This document shows, piece by piece, positions 1-6,784 of a stretch of 11,460 bases of DNA. The DNA is taken from assembly GCA_009921985.1 (NCBI GenBank), contig RFWS01000029.1:1-11460 (forward strand), written 5' to 3'. Both the position numbers and the translations under genes were made by a program. The first letter of the stretch is position 1; every line of letters starts with the position of its first letter. The notes beneath the pieces were generated by a model. It searched no databases, was not told where the DNA came from, and was given only the letters and a program-made list of their open reading frames with translations. Source of the stretch: a bacterium (GTDB lineage Bacteria; Verrucomicrobiota; Verrucomicrobiia; Methylacidiphilales; Verrucolacustridaceae).

Positions 1-664
1 ATTCTTCCTTATCTGGGCGGGAATCGGCCTCCTGGCCGTCACGTTCCGGCTCACCCCGACGTCGGTGGAGTCCATGCCCCTGCCCGGGTGGTTGCGGTCG
101 TTCGTGGGCCTTTGCCTCCGGCACGGGGACTTCGTCTCGATGATGCTCGCCTCCGCCCATGTCTATTTTTCAGCCGTGGACCGACTGGGACTCAGGCAGG
201 CGCGCATGACCGCGGCGGTCATCCTGGTGGCCTCGGGAATCCTGGAAACCTTCGGCACCCTGACCGGCATCCCCACCGATGCCTTCGGACCACGCCTTGG
301 CGGAGTGTTGCCCATCGCCATCCCCCTCGCCTGGTTTGCGGTGGTGGCGGGAGCCAACCTCACCCTCAGCCAGTATTGGCATGGAGCCACCCGGGCGCCG
401 CTGGCCATCGCCACGGGAGCGTTCGCCCTTTTTTTTGATTATCTGATGGAACCCTTTGCCTATGCGATCCGAGGCTACTGGATCTGGGCCGGCCACGTGG
501 TTCCGCCGCAAAATTATTTCTCCTGGTTCATTTTCAGTGCGATGATGGCGTGGATCACACCGGTCCATGCCGCCCCCTCCAGGAAGGCCGATCCCCGCCC
601 CGCCATTACCCTGGCGATCATGCTGGGCCTGTTTCTGGCGGCCCGGATTTCTCACGGGATCTGA
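1..664 (+). CDS. CruF-like (DUF422) carotenoid biosynthesis membrane protein, 5'-truncated
   Basis: The reading frame is open from base 2 to a TGA at 662-664, so the start lies outside the window; a GTG at 65 is an internal codon preceded by in-frame hydrophobic sequence (FFLIWAGIGLLAV). About 220 residues are visible, mostly membrane segments: the window edge, VILVASGI, VLPIAIPLAWFAVVAG, PLAIATGAFALFFDYLMEP, WFIFSAMMAW and LAIMLGLFLAA. The conserved part resembles the DUF422 family: D-x4-EP (FDYLMEPFAY), then RGYWIW, then P-x-NY-x2-WF. Characterised members include the 1',2'-hydratase CruF of bacteria and the bisanhydrobacterioruberin hydratase of haloarchaea, which add water to carotenoid ends in the membrane. 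The glycine- and tyrosine-rich loop usually found between the tG.P motif and the next helix looks shortened. A carotenoid role is supported by the convergent crtB; the exact substrate cannot be told. Confidence 0.75.
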   Translation, partial: FFLIWAGIGLLAVTFRLTPTSVESMPLPGWLRSFVGLCLRHGDFVSMMLASAHVYFSAVDRLGLRQARMTAAVILVASGILETFGTLTGIPTDAFGPRLGGVLPIAIPLAWFAVVAGANLTLSQYWHGATRAPLAIATGAFALFFDYLMEPFAYAIRGYWIWAGHVVPPQNYFSWFIFSAMMAWITPVHAAPSRKADPRPAITLAIMLGLFLAARISHGI

Positions 665-1549
665 TCAGAAGCAGCCCGCCATCCGACGCACCAGCACAGC
701 GGCACCGCGGGCCATTTTTTGGCCCAAGGTCAGGCCATGCCGACGGGAAAAGACGTCATATCCCGATGATTCGATGGGATCCAGAATCCCGGCGTAGAGC
801 TCCCGCATGAGCCACGTGGCCAGCCGCGGCCCCCCCGCAGCCAACTGCCCAATACCCGGTTCCGATTTCCGATACTGCTCCCGAGCCCTGGCCACCTGAA
901 ACTCCATAAACGCCTTCCATCGGCCCGAAGGTCTTCCCTGCAACAGCGCCTCCCTTTCAACGCCGTATTCCTCCCGCTCCTTCGCCGGCAAATAGATCCG
1001 GCCGGCGGCGGCATCTTCCGCCACGTCACGCAGGATGTTAGTCAACTGCATGCCCCGCCCCAGATCGAGGGCGCGCGGCTCGGCCGTTTCGTCCTCCAAA
1101 CCAAACACCCGCATCATCATCAGACCCACCGTGCCGGCCACACGATAGCAGTACAGGTCGAGTTCCTCCCACGTCCGCAGGTCCACGGGCCCGGCGTCGC
1201 CCGCCACGCCCACGGCCAGATCCTGAAACCATTTCCTCTGAATCTTTTTTCGCTCCGCCGTTTCCCGGAACGCCGGCATCCACTCCTCCCCCGGCCGGTT
1301 TCCACCGGAGCCGAAGGCGCGTTCCAGAATTTCCCCCGCCACTTCCGGACGCATGCTCTCTCCCCGGCCGGCCGCCCGGTCAATCGCGTCATCAATCGAG
1401 CGGCAACAGGCATAGACGGCGTAGGCATCCCGTTGCACCGCCGGGCCCAGCACATGGGAGGCAAAATAAAAGGTGCGTGCGTGCTCGCGGGTGACGGCGC
1501 GGGCCGCGGCGTGCGAGGCGAAGAGATCGGGCGAAAGAGCCGGGGGCAA
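665..1549 (-). CDS. crtB: Phytoene/squalene synthase family protein (CrtB-like)
   Basis: A 294-residue protein, a normal length for the trans-isoprenyl diphosphate synthase head-to-head family. It joins two prenyl diphosphates, for CrtB two GGPP to give C40 phytoene. The first Asp-rich motif is SIDDAID (residues 51-57) following the aromatic ARTFYFAS stretch. YRVAGTVGLMM lies at about 135-145, and the second motif, MQLTNILRDVAEDAAAGRIY, at 167-186. All these are intact, so an active enzyme is expected. The start is a TTG at 1549; no ATG or GTG lies near and no clear ribosome site is visible, but the prenyl synthase stop is 4 bp upstream, so translational coupling is likely. It is last in the cysE-prenyl synthase-crtB unit. 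C30 (diapophytoene or squalene/HpnC/D) activity cannot be excluded by sequence alone; the adjacent GGPP-type synthase and CruF-like gene favour C40 carotenoid. Confidence 0.87.
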   Translation of the reverse strand: MPPALSPDLFASHAAARAVTREHARTFYFASHVLGPAVQRDAYAVYACCRSIDDAIDRAAGRGESMRPEVAGEILERAFGSGGNRPGEEWMPAFRETAERKKIQRKWFQDLAVGVAGDAGPVDLRTWEELDLYCYRVAGTVGLMMMRVFGLEDETAEPRALDLGRGMQLTNILRDVAEDAAAGRIYLPAKEREEYGVEREALLQGRPSGRWKAFMEFQVARAREQYRKSEPGIGQLAAGGPRLATWLMRELYAGILDPIESSGYDVFSRRHGLTLGQKMARGAAVLVRRMAGCF

Positions 1550-1553
1550 CGGA

Positions 1554-2642
1554 CTAACTGGTACGGACGGATTGCCGCACCCATCCGATCGCCTGGGAAA
1601 CGGAATCCTGCTCTCCCGGGCTCAGGTGGGATCCGACCAACAAGGAGGAGGCCTCCTCAAAGAGGAGCCGGCAACGCTCCTGCATGGCGGGGATCGCCCC
1701 CGATTTGCGGATCAAATCCTGCACTTTCGAAATGGAGGAGTCATTGCGGGCGGGGTTCTGGAGACACATCTGGAGGAAAGACCGGTCCACCTCGCCAAGC
1801 CTTTCGTAGGCCTCGCGCACCAGCAGGGTTTTTTTGCCCTCCAGCAAATCAGTCGGAAGAAGTTGGTCCCGGCTGTCGAAATGGGAGAATTCCAGGAGAT
1901 CATTCTGAATCTGGAAGGCCAATCCCAAGGGTTCCATGACCAGCGCGAGATCCTCCTGCTTTTCCGGTCCAGCCCCGGCCAGAATTGCCCCCAACACGCT
2001 CGGGGCCTCAAAGGTGTAGCGGGTGGTCTTGAGCAGATACGTACGCTCGATTTCCTGGGCGGTGACCCGACCAATGTCGCGGGATCCGAGAAGAATATCA
2101 AAGATCTCACCCACACCGGTGTCAGTGATGTAGGAAAGGAGTTTTTTCAGGGCAGCGGAACGATGACTCTCTATAAACGAGGTGCCCTGCAGGGTTTCAA
2201 CCGAAAGGGCAAAAAGAAGATCACCCACCACCACCGACACCCCGTGACCGGTACGTTCCGCCGTACTCAGGGGTCCCAGCCTCTGCTCCACCAGTTTGTG
2301 AAAGGTGGGGAGGCCGCGGCGTTTTTCGGAGCGATCAATCAGGTCGTCGTGCACAAGCACAAAGGCATGCAACAGTTCCAGGGAAAGGGCCGCGGCCAGC
2401 ACGGATGGGTCATTTACCTGTTTCTGACCACCTAGGCCGCGATAAGTCAGGGCAAACAGCAGGGGTCGGATCCTTTTTCCCTTCCGTCCGACAAACTCAC
2501 ACATGTCAAAGTAGACCGGCTCAAACATCTCCCCGTAGTCGTACCGCTCCTTTTGACGGTGAAAAAAGGCCTGGATTTCCCGCTCCAACAGAGAGGGAAG
2601 CGTTTCAATTTCGTGGCGAAGGGAGAGTTCCATGGGAGGCAT
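1554..2642 (-). CDS. Polyprenyl synthetase, probable GGPP synthase with archaeal-type features
   Basis: A 362-residue all-helical class I prenyl chain elongase that would condense isopentenyl diphosphate with allylic diphosphates. GKRIRP (residues 55-60) binds IPP. The first Asp-rich motif is DDLID (99-103), followed by RSEKRRG. The second is QNDLLEF (246-252), where the usual DDxxD reads NDLLE. There is no two-residue insertion in the first motif, and Phe94 stands five residues before it. That is the arrangement of archaeal (type I) GGPP synthases, where this Phe limits the chain to about C20. KTTRYTFEAPSVLGA also resembles archaeal enzymes. The ATG at 2642 is preferred because AAGG stands 6 nt upstream; an in-frame TTG at 2669 would add nine residues but has no ribosome site. 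It lies between cysE and crtB on the same strand and probably supplies CrtB. Product length (C15, C20 or longer) is inferred, not shown. Confidence 0.85.
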   Translation of the reverse strand: MPPMELSLRHEIETLPSLLEREIQAFFHRQKERYDYGEMFEPVYFDMCEFVGRKGKRIRPLLFALTYRGLGGQKQVNDPSVLAAALSLELLHAFVLVHDDLIDRSEKRRGLPTFHKLVEQRLGPLSTAERTGHGVSVVVGDLLFALSVETLQGTSFIESHRSAALKKLLSYITDTGVGEIFDILLGSRDIGRVTAQEIERTYLLKTTRYTFEAPSVLGAILAGAGPEKQEDLALVMEPLGLAFQIQNDLLEFSHFDSRDQLLPTDLLEGKKTLLVREAYERLGEVDRSFLQMCLQNPARNDSSISKVQDLIRKSGAIPAMQERCRLLFEEASSLLVGSHLSPGEQDSVSQAIGWVRQSVRTS

Positions 2643-2648
2643 TACGAA

Positions 2649-2652
2649 CCTT
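2649..2652 (-). promoter_or_regulatory. Ribosome binding site deciding the prenyl synthase start
   Basis: On the minus strand AAGG is followed by six bases and then the ATG at 2642-2640. This favours that ATG over the upstream in-frame TTG at 2669 and the second ATG at 2633. Confidence 0.45.
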
Positions 2653-2688
2653 GGGAGCCCCTTCGCCAACGGGAAAAGAAAAAGTTAT

Positions 2689-3579
2689 TCATATCGAATA
2701 TTCGCTGCCTTTGGGGCGTTCCGATTTCGGGATAACCTGAAGTGCGGCGTGCTCGGCAAACACCAGATGATGGGCCGGCACGCTCTTGGTCAAGAAGACT
2801 CCGCCACCGACCGTGCTTCCTTCCCCCACGACCGTTTCCCCGCCTAAAATGGTGGCCCCCGGATAGATCGTGACCCGGTCCTCGATGGTCGGATGACGTT
2901 TCCGGCCCCGCAGGGATTCGGCACCGCTGACCGAACGCGCCCCGAGGGTGACTCCGTGGTAAATTCTGACTTCCCGCCCGATCTCCGTGGTTTCCCCGAT
3001 TACGATGCCGGTGCCGTGATCGATGAAAAAGGACGGGCCAAGGGTGGCTCCGGGATGAATATCGATTCCCGTCCGGCTGTGAGCCCATTCCGTCATCATC
3101 CGCGGCAGGAGAGGAACACCCAGAAGATAGAGTTCGTGGGCCATCCGCTGGACGGCAATCGCCTCAATGCCGGGGTAAGCCAGAAGAATTTCCTCCACAT
3201 TGCGGGCGGCCGGATCGCCGGTCATGACCGCCTCGACATCCGTTTTCAACACCGCCCTGACCGACGGAATCCGCGAAAGGAAAGAACGGACCTTGGACTG
3301 CACCGACTCCCCGCCCCCGCCTTTGGGAAGGCTTTTGGTCATCTCTTTCTCCAACGCCTTCTCCAGCGATCCCAGAAGCTCGGTGATCGCGGGGCCCAGT
3401 TCCCGCCCCTCGAGATGGTCCCCGTCGTAAAATCCCGGAAAAAGGAGATGCAAAAGATCCTCGGTCATGGCGGCCACGGCCGCTTTGGAAGGAAGTTGGG
3501 CCGCCCCCAGATGGTTGATGGCCCCCAATTCCGCATAGGACCGGGCCATCTCCGAGGTCAATGGATGGTGCGTGCTCAA
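2689..3579 (-). CDS. cysE: Serine O-acetyltransferase
   Basis: Transfers acetyl from acetyl-CoA to L-serine, giving O-acetylserine for cysteine synthesis. It has a long helical N-terminal region (ELGAINHLGAAQLPSK, LLFPGFY) and then the left-handed beta-helix of hexapeptide repeats. The catalytic pair is visible as Asp in TGIDIHPGA (residue 173 from this start) and His in FFIDHGTGIV (188), 15 apart as in known enzymes. GETTEIG, RKRHPTIED and the hexapeptides IYPGATILGG and VVGEGSTVGG follow. The protein ends in ...SEYSI; a C-terminal Ile is what CysK recognises in the cysteine synthase complex. The start is uncertain: the longest frame begins at GTG 3630, but TTG 3579 has TAGGA upstream at workable spacing and leaves a gap to aroE; ATG 3549 gives the shortest form. 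It is first in a unit with the prenyl synthase 46 bp downstream and diverges from aroE. Confidence 0.9.
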   Translation of the reverse strand: MSTHHPLTSEMARSYAELGAINHLGAAQLPSKAAVAAMTEDLLHLLFPGFYDGDHLEGRELGPAITELLGSLEKALEKEMTKSLPKGGGGESVQSKVRSFLSRIPSVRAVLKTDVEAVMTGDPAARNVEEILLAYPGIEAIAVQRMAHELYLLGVPLLPRMMTEWAHSRTGIDIHPGATLGPSFFIDHGTGIVIGETTEIGREVRIYHGVTLGARSVSGAESLRGRKRHPTIEDRVTIYPGATILGGETVVGEGSTVGGGVFLTKSVPAHHLVFAEHAALQVIPKSERPKGSEYSI

Positions 3580-3674
3580 ACGTGAAATCCTAGCGGAAGG
3601 GGGTGCCGTGGGGCAATCCGATGCCAACACCGTTTTTGTTGGGCGGAAGGCCCTTCCGATGGCTCAATCATGGG
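3580..3674. promoter_or_regulatory. Divergent cysE-aroE regulatory gap with an inverted repeat
   Basis: If the starts chosen here are right, this is noncoding and must hold promoters for both genes. It contains a perfect 7-bp inverted repeat around one base, CGGAAGG-C-CCTTCCG, at 3644-3658. The same octamer, GCGGAAGG, occurs 50 bp away at 3593-3600 in direct orientation, about five helical turns apart. This could be an operator for a dimeric regulator, but no factor can be named, and longer gene starts would place it inside coding sequence. I see no convincing -35/-10 pair. Confidence 0.35.
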
Positions 3675-4571
3675 GTGAAGCCGGAAGTGTTTACCCCCGC
3701 CAGCCTTCCTTCCCCCACCCCGGGACGATTGCGCTACGGAGTCCTTGGGTTCCCAGTGGCTCACTCTCTTTCTCCGTCCATGCAGGAAGCGGGTTTTCGC
3801 GCGCTCGGCATCCAAGCCGAATACCTGCGGGTGGAAATTCCCGGCCAAGAATTGGCCGGGGCCATCCCCGCGCTGCGTCAGGCCGGTTTCCAAGGATGGA
3901 ACTGCACCTTGCCCCACAAGGAGGCGATGTTCGCCCTTTGTGATGCGGTGGATGCCACGGCAAAGGAGTCCACGTCAGCCAACACCGTAGTCGCTTCAAA
4001 AAATGGTCTGCGCGGTTACAGCACGGATGCGGATGGCTGGGAAGATGCCGTGGCGGAGCGCTGGAAGCTTAACCTGGCTACCCAGAGAATCCTGATCCTT
4101 GGTTGCGGCGGCGTGGGCCGCACCCTTGCCATCCGTCTGGCCCAAAAAGGCTGTCGCGGCCTCATCTTGGCCAACCGAAGCCCGGAAAAGGCGGCACGGT
4201 TACGGAAGGAAATTCTCCCAACCGCCAAAAGCATCATTTCCGTGATCGATTGGAATCAGGAAAATTTTAAAAAAACCACCCTGGAGACTGATCTGGTGAT
4301 TCAAGCCACCTCCCTGGGATTGTCCCCCACGGATCCTCTGCCCTTGCCCGAAGGTTGCCTTCGTACTGGCCTGAGGATTTTTGACACAGTCTATCGGAAA
4401 GATTTCACCCCGTTGATTCGTCTGGCCCGGTCCCGCGGCGCCGATGCGGTGGATGGGCTGGGGATGTTGCTCCATCAGGGCGTCCGGGCCCTTGCTATCT
4501 GGACCGGGCGAGCCGCTCCGGTTTCCGCCATGCGACAGGCCCTCGAAAAGGAGGCTGGACGGCCCTTATGA
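3675..4571 (+). CDS. aroE: Shikimate dehydrogenase (NADP-dependent)
   Basis: Reduces 3-dehydroshikimate to shikimate with NADPH, the fourth step of the shikimate pathway. The substrate domain shows AHSLSPSM (the two serines that bind shikimate, residues 31 and 33), WNCTLPHKEA with the catalytic Lys82, SANTVV, and STDADGW with the catalytic Asp118 (the usual NTD reads STD). The nucleotide fold has LGCGGVGRT (142-150) followed by ANRSPEKAAR, whose Arg suits NADP. The C-terminal VDGLGMLLHQG is the family's closing motif. GTG 3675 is chosen because the protein then begins MKPEVFTPASL, 20 residues before the YGVLGFPVAHS core, giving 298 residues; no good ribosome site is seen. GTG 3603 and ATG 3621 are in frame but would approach or overlap the longer cysE form. 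It shares ATGA with the downstream prepilin peptidase. Confidence 0.92.
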   Translation: MKPEVFTPASLPSPTPGRLRYGVLGFPVAHSLSPSMQEAGFRALGIQAEYLRVEIPGQELAGAIPALRQAGFQGWNCTLPHKEAMFALCDAVDATAKESTSANTVVASKNGLRGYSTDADGWEDAVAERWKLNLATQRILILGCGGVGRTLAIRLAQKGCRGLILANRSPEKAARLRKEILPTAKSIISVIDWNQENFKKTTLETDLVIQATSLGLSPTDPLPLPEGCLRTGLRIFDTVYRKDFTPLIRLARSRGADAVDGLGMLLHQGVRALAIWTGRAAPVSAMRQALEKEAGRPL

Positions 4572-5338
4572 ACCCCTGGATCGAAGCCGCCGCTGTGTTT
4601 GTGTTTGGATCCTGCGTGGGTTCTTTTCTGAATGTCTGTATCCTCCGCTGGCCCTTGGGTCTCTCCATTGCTCATCCTCCCTCGCGTTGCTCGGCCTGCG
4701 GCTTGAAAATTCCGGCAGCCTTGAATCTTCCGATTCTTGGATGGGTCTTTCTGCACGGCCGGGCCCGCTGTTGTGGAGCACATCTGGATTGGCGCTACCC
4801 GCTGGTGGAAAGTCTTACGGCAACTCTATTCACGGTTCTTTGGTTTATTTATCCACCCAAACTTTTCTTTGCCTACGCCGTGCTCACGGCGGGCTTGATT
4901 GTCGCCTCCGGCATCGATTTTGATCACTTGGTCATCCCAGACGGTTTGACCATGGGAGGCGTCGTCCTGGGAATTTCCGCCAGCTACCTCCTGCCCGAGC
5001 TTCAGGGAAAAACTAATCCCACCGATGCCATGATTCGCTCGGTGCTCTCGGCGGCGTTGGGTGGAGGATTGCTTTTTCTTTTGGCAAAAACCGCCTCGTG
5101 GTTTCTGCAAAAGGAAGCCATGGGCATCGGGGATGCCAAACTTTTGGCCGGATTGGGCGCTTTTCTCGGTTGGAATTCCCTGCCTTGGATTTTAGCAATC
5201 TCCTCGATCCTCGGAACATGCGTGGGATTGGCCATGATTTTTCAAAGAAAGCAAAAGCTTGGGGTCAAACTTCCATATGGGCCTTATCTGGCCTTGGCGA
5301 CTATTGTATGGCTTTTGGGGGTCAAATTTTTAATTTAA
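4568..5338 (+). CDS. Prepilin peptidase (A24 family, PilD-like)
   Basis: An inner-membrane aspartic protease of 256 residues that cuts the short leader of type IV pilin-like or type II secretion pseudopilin precursors and usually N-methylates the new end. The N-terminal SFLNVCILRWP and the cytoplasmic Cys-rich loop (SRCSACG at 39-45, GRARCCGAHLDWRYPLVE from 64) are present. The catalytic aspartates are in IDFDHLVIPDGLT (Asp117 or its neighbour) and GIGDAKLL (Asp189, the GxGDxK motif). Several membrane helices follow and it ends LPYGPYLALATIVW. The second CxxC reads ARCC, so one of the four usual zinc-type cysteines is displaced or missing. Its ATG overlaps the aroE TGA, so the two are co-transcribed. 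No pilin or secretion gene is in the window, so the substrates lie elsewhere. The sequence is less GC-rich than cysE or crtB. Confidence 0.9.
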   Translation: MNPWIEAAAVFVFGSCVGSFLNVCILRWPLGLSIAHPPSRCSACGLKIPAALNLPILGWVFLHGRARCCGAHLDWRYPLVESLTATLFTVLWFIYPPKLFFAYAVLTAGLIVASGIDFDHLVIPDGLTMGGVVLGISASYLLPELQGKTNPTDAMIRSVLSAALGGGLLFLLAKTASWFLQKEAMGIGDAKLLAGLGAFLGWNSLPWILAISSILGTCVGLAMIFQRKQKLGVKLPYGPYLALATIVWLLGVKFLI

Positions 5339-5482
5339 AAACATCTTTGGAATAACACGTCCTATTTTTGGTTAAAGCATTATTCAACAAACGTTTATAC
5401 AACTACATATTTAGCCTTAATTACCACCAAATTGGGTTCTGATAGATAGACAGAAGGTCAAAAAATCTCCTGTATATGGGGG
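5339..5482. other. AT-rich intergenic gap before the barrel gene
   Basis: About 144 bp, markedly richer in A and T than the surrounding genes. A perfect AT-only inverted repeat, TTTTTAA-T-TTAAAAA, spans 5327-5341 over the prepilin peptidase stop; it is too weak in pairing to call a terminator. Possible promoter pieces include TTGGTT at 5368-5373 and TTTATA at 5394-5399, but their 20-bp spacing is poor. TTCAAC at 5383-5388 with CATATT at 5406-5411 has 17-bp spacing but few matches. The gap probably holds the promoter of the barrel gene. I see no small gene in it. Confidence 0.4.
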
Positions 5483-6778
5483 ATGCGGAAAGTCCTGAAC
5501 TCAACATCTTGGGCATATAGTTTTGTAGTTTGGGTTTTTTGCAATTTTTCCTTTTGCTTAGGTTCCTCATCCCCATCCCTCTCCCTGCAGGAAGACGGTT
5601 CCTTGGTTGTGCAAAATGGGAGCGGATCCTCCTCTGAAATTGTTAAACAGGGCACTCCCCGCCAATCGGTTCTGATTGCCGGGAACAATTGCAACGTCAG
5701 CTACGGTTTTAATTCCAAAGGCAAAAAGGTGATCTTATTGAGTTCCCCATCAAGCTCCACGAATGCCGTAACTTTTACGCTGGGCGGAAAGCAAATCACC
5801 GTTCCACCGAAATCAGCCCTGCGAATCACTCTAAACGAGTCCAACGGAATCGAAAAAATGGACGGAAATCCCGCCGAAACTGTCCAGTTTCAACCCATTC
5901 CGGGAGCCGGCCAAAGCGGGGAAAGTTCGGATCTTTCCCACTCCTTATCCCAACCCCCGCCAACCCAAACGTCACCGGTGCCCTTGACCTCCCCCAAGGA
6001 TCTGAGCTCCCAGGAAGCTTTTGCCAACCTGGCATCACCAAAAACATCGTCATCGTTGGACGCTTCGACCCCGCCCTCCGCCTCCCTGGAAAATACCGGG
6101 GATCAGGATCCGCTTTTCCCGGCGGATTGGCCGGGCAAACTTTTGGTGGCCCCCATCCCAGAAAATCAGATGGAGGAAGAAAAATTTTATGTCCGTACGG
6201 AGTTCGGCCCCAGATTCGTCAGTTCCATGAACTTTGTTTCCGTTTCCGGCCCCAATTCCGCGGTCACAGCCTACAATCAAAAGGAGATTGCGTTTAGCAC
6301 GGGATACCGCCAGGACCTTGACCTCGGCGTCTGGTTGACCGACTGGTTCGGTTTGGCCATTGAAACAGGTTTTGCACTCAATGCGGTTCGGGGAAACACC
6401 GAAGGAATGTCCGTCTCGAGCACCACCTTCTGGACAATCCCCCTACTTGCTCAGCTCTGCTTCCAGTACCCCAACGATTCCGGTTGGTATCCATTTATCA
6501 ATTTTGGATTCGGAGGTGGGTGGACGGTCTTTAAGGTGGGCGGGATCAACTATTTGCCCGGCGTTCCCCAGCTTTCTGGCACCGGAAACTCCGTCAATAA
6601 CGCCTATCAGATTGCCGCCGGTGTTCGCTATCGCCTTTATCAAGATTTGAGTATCAACCTCGTCTACAAGTTTTACGGAAATAACCAAGCCAACATCAAT
6701 CTCGATAACGGGGTTCAGGCCACCTTGGGTTCTCCGGTAACCCAATCCGCCGAAGTTGGTTTAAATTTTGCTTTTTAA
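5483..6778 (+). CDS. Secreted protein with C-terminal outer-membrane beta-barrel
   Basis: I do not recognise the family. The 431 residues divide into four parts. A probable signal peptide spans 1-27 (Arg-Lys, then AYSFVVWVFCNFSFCLG). A beta-rich region lies at about 33-130 (GSLVVQNGSG, RQSVLIAGNNCNVSYGFN, VTFTLGGKQITVPPKSALRI). A Pro/Ser/Thr-rich low-complexity linker covers about 140-210. A probable barrel runs from about 234, with alternating strands (FYVRTEFGPRFV, EIAFSTGYRQ, GLAIETGFALNAV, WYPFINFGFGGGWTVF, AYQIAAGVRYRLY, LSINLVYKFYG), ending SAEVGLNFAF. A final aromatic strand ending in Phe is the usual signal for outer-membrane insertion by the BAM machinery. The strand count would fit a small OmpW- or OmpA-like eight-stranded barrel. 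The ATG at 5483 is the only start between the upstream in-frame stop (5447-5449) and the signal peptide; it has only a G-run directly before it. No function can be assigned. Confidence 0.75.
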   Translation: MRKVLNSTSWAYSFVVWVFCNFSFCLGSSSPSLSLQEDGSLVVQNGSGSSSEIVKQGTPRQSVLIAGNNCNVSYGFNSKGKKVILLSSPSSSTNAVTFTLGGKQITVPPKSALRITLNESNGIEKMDGNPAETVQFQPIPGAGQSGESSDLSHSLSQPPPTQTSPVPLTSPKDLSSQEAFANLASPKTSSSLDASTPPSASLENTGDQDPLFPADWPGKLLVAPIPENQMEEEKFYVRTEFGPRFVSSMNFVSVSGPNSAVTAYNQKEIAFSTGYRQDLDLGVWLTDWFGLAIETGFALNAVRGNTEGMSVSSTTFWTIPLLAQLCFQYPNDSGWYPFINFGFGGGWTVFKVGGINYLPGVPQLSGTGNSVNNAYQIAAGVRYRLYQDLSINLVYKFYGNNQANINLDNGVQATLGSPVTQSAEVGLNFAF

Positions 6779-6784
6779 CCGGTT

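Noticed and set aside
1473..2435. Long plus-strand open frame of 320 codons opposite the prenyl synthase
   Set aside because: It is antisense to a gene with clear family motifs, has no recognisable domain and arises from high GC content.
3603..3674. aroE starting at GTG 3603 or ATG 3621
   Set aside because: The extra residues are not family-like and these starts would crowd or overlap the divergent cysE; GTG 3675 gives a normal N-terminus. Not fully excluded.
5327..5341. TTTTTAA-T-TTAAAAA inverted repeat as a terminator
   Set aside because: Only A-T pairs and one loop base; it could not form a stable hairpin and has no following T-run.
6777..6784. AACCGGTT palindrome between the barrel and aroC stops as a bidirectional terminator
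   Set aside because: A loopless 8-bp palindrome is too short to form a terminator hairpin.
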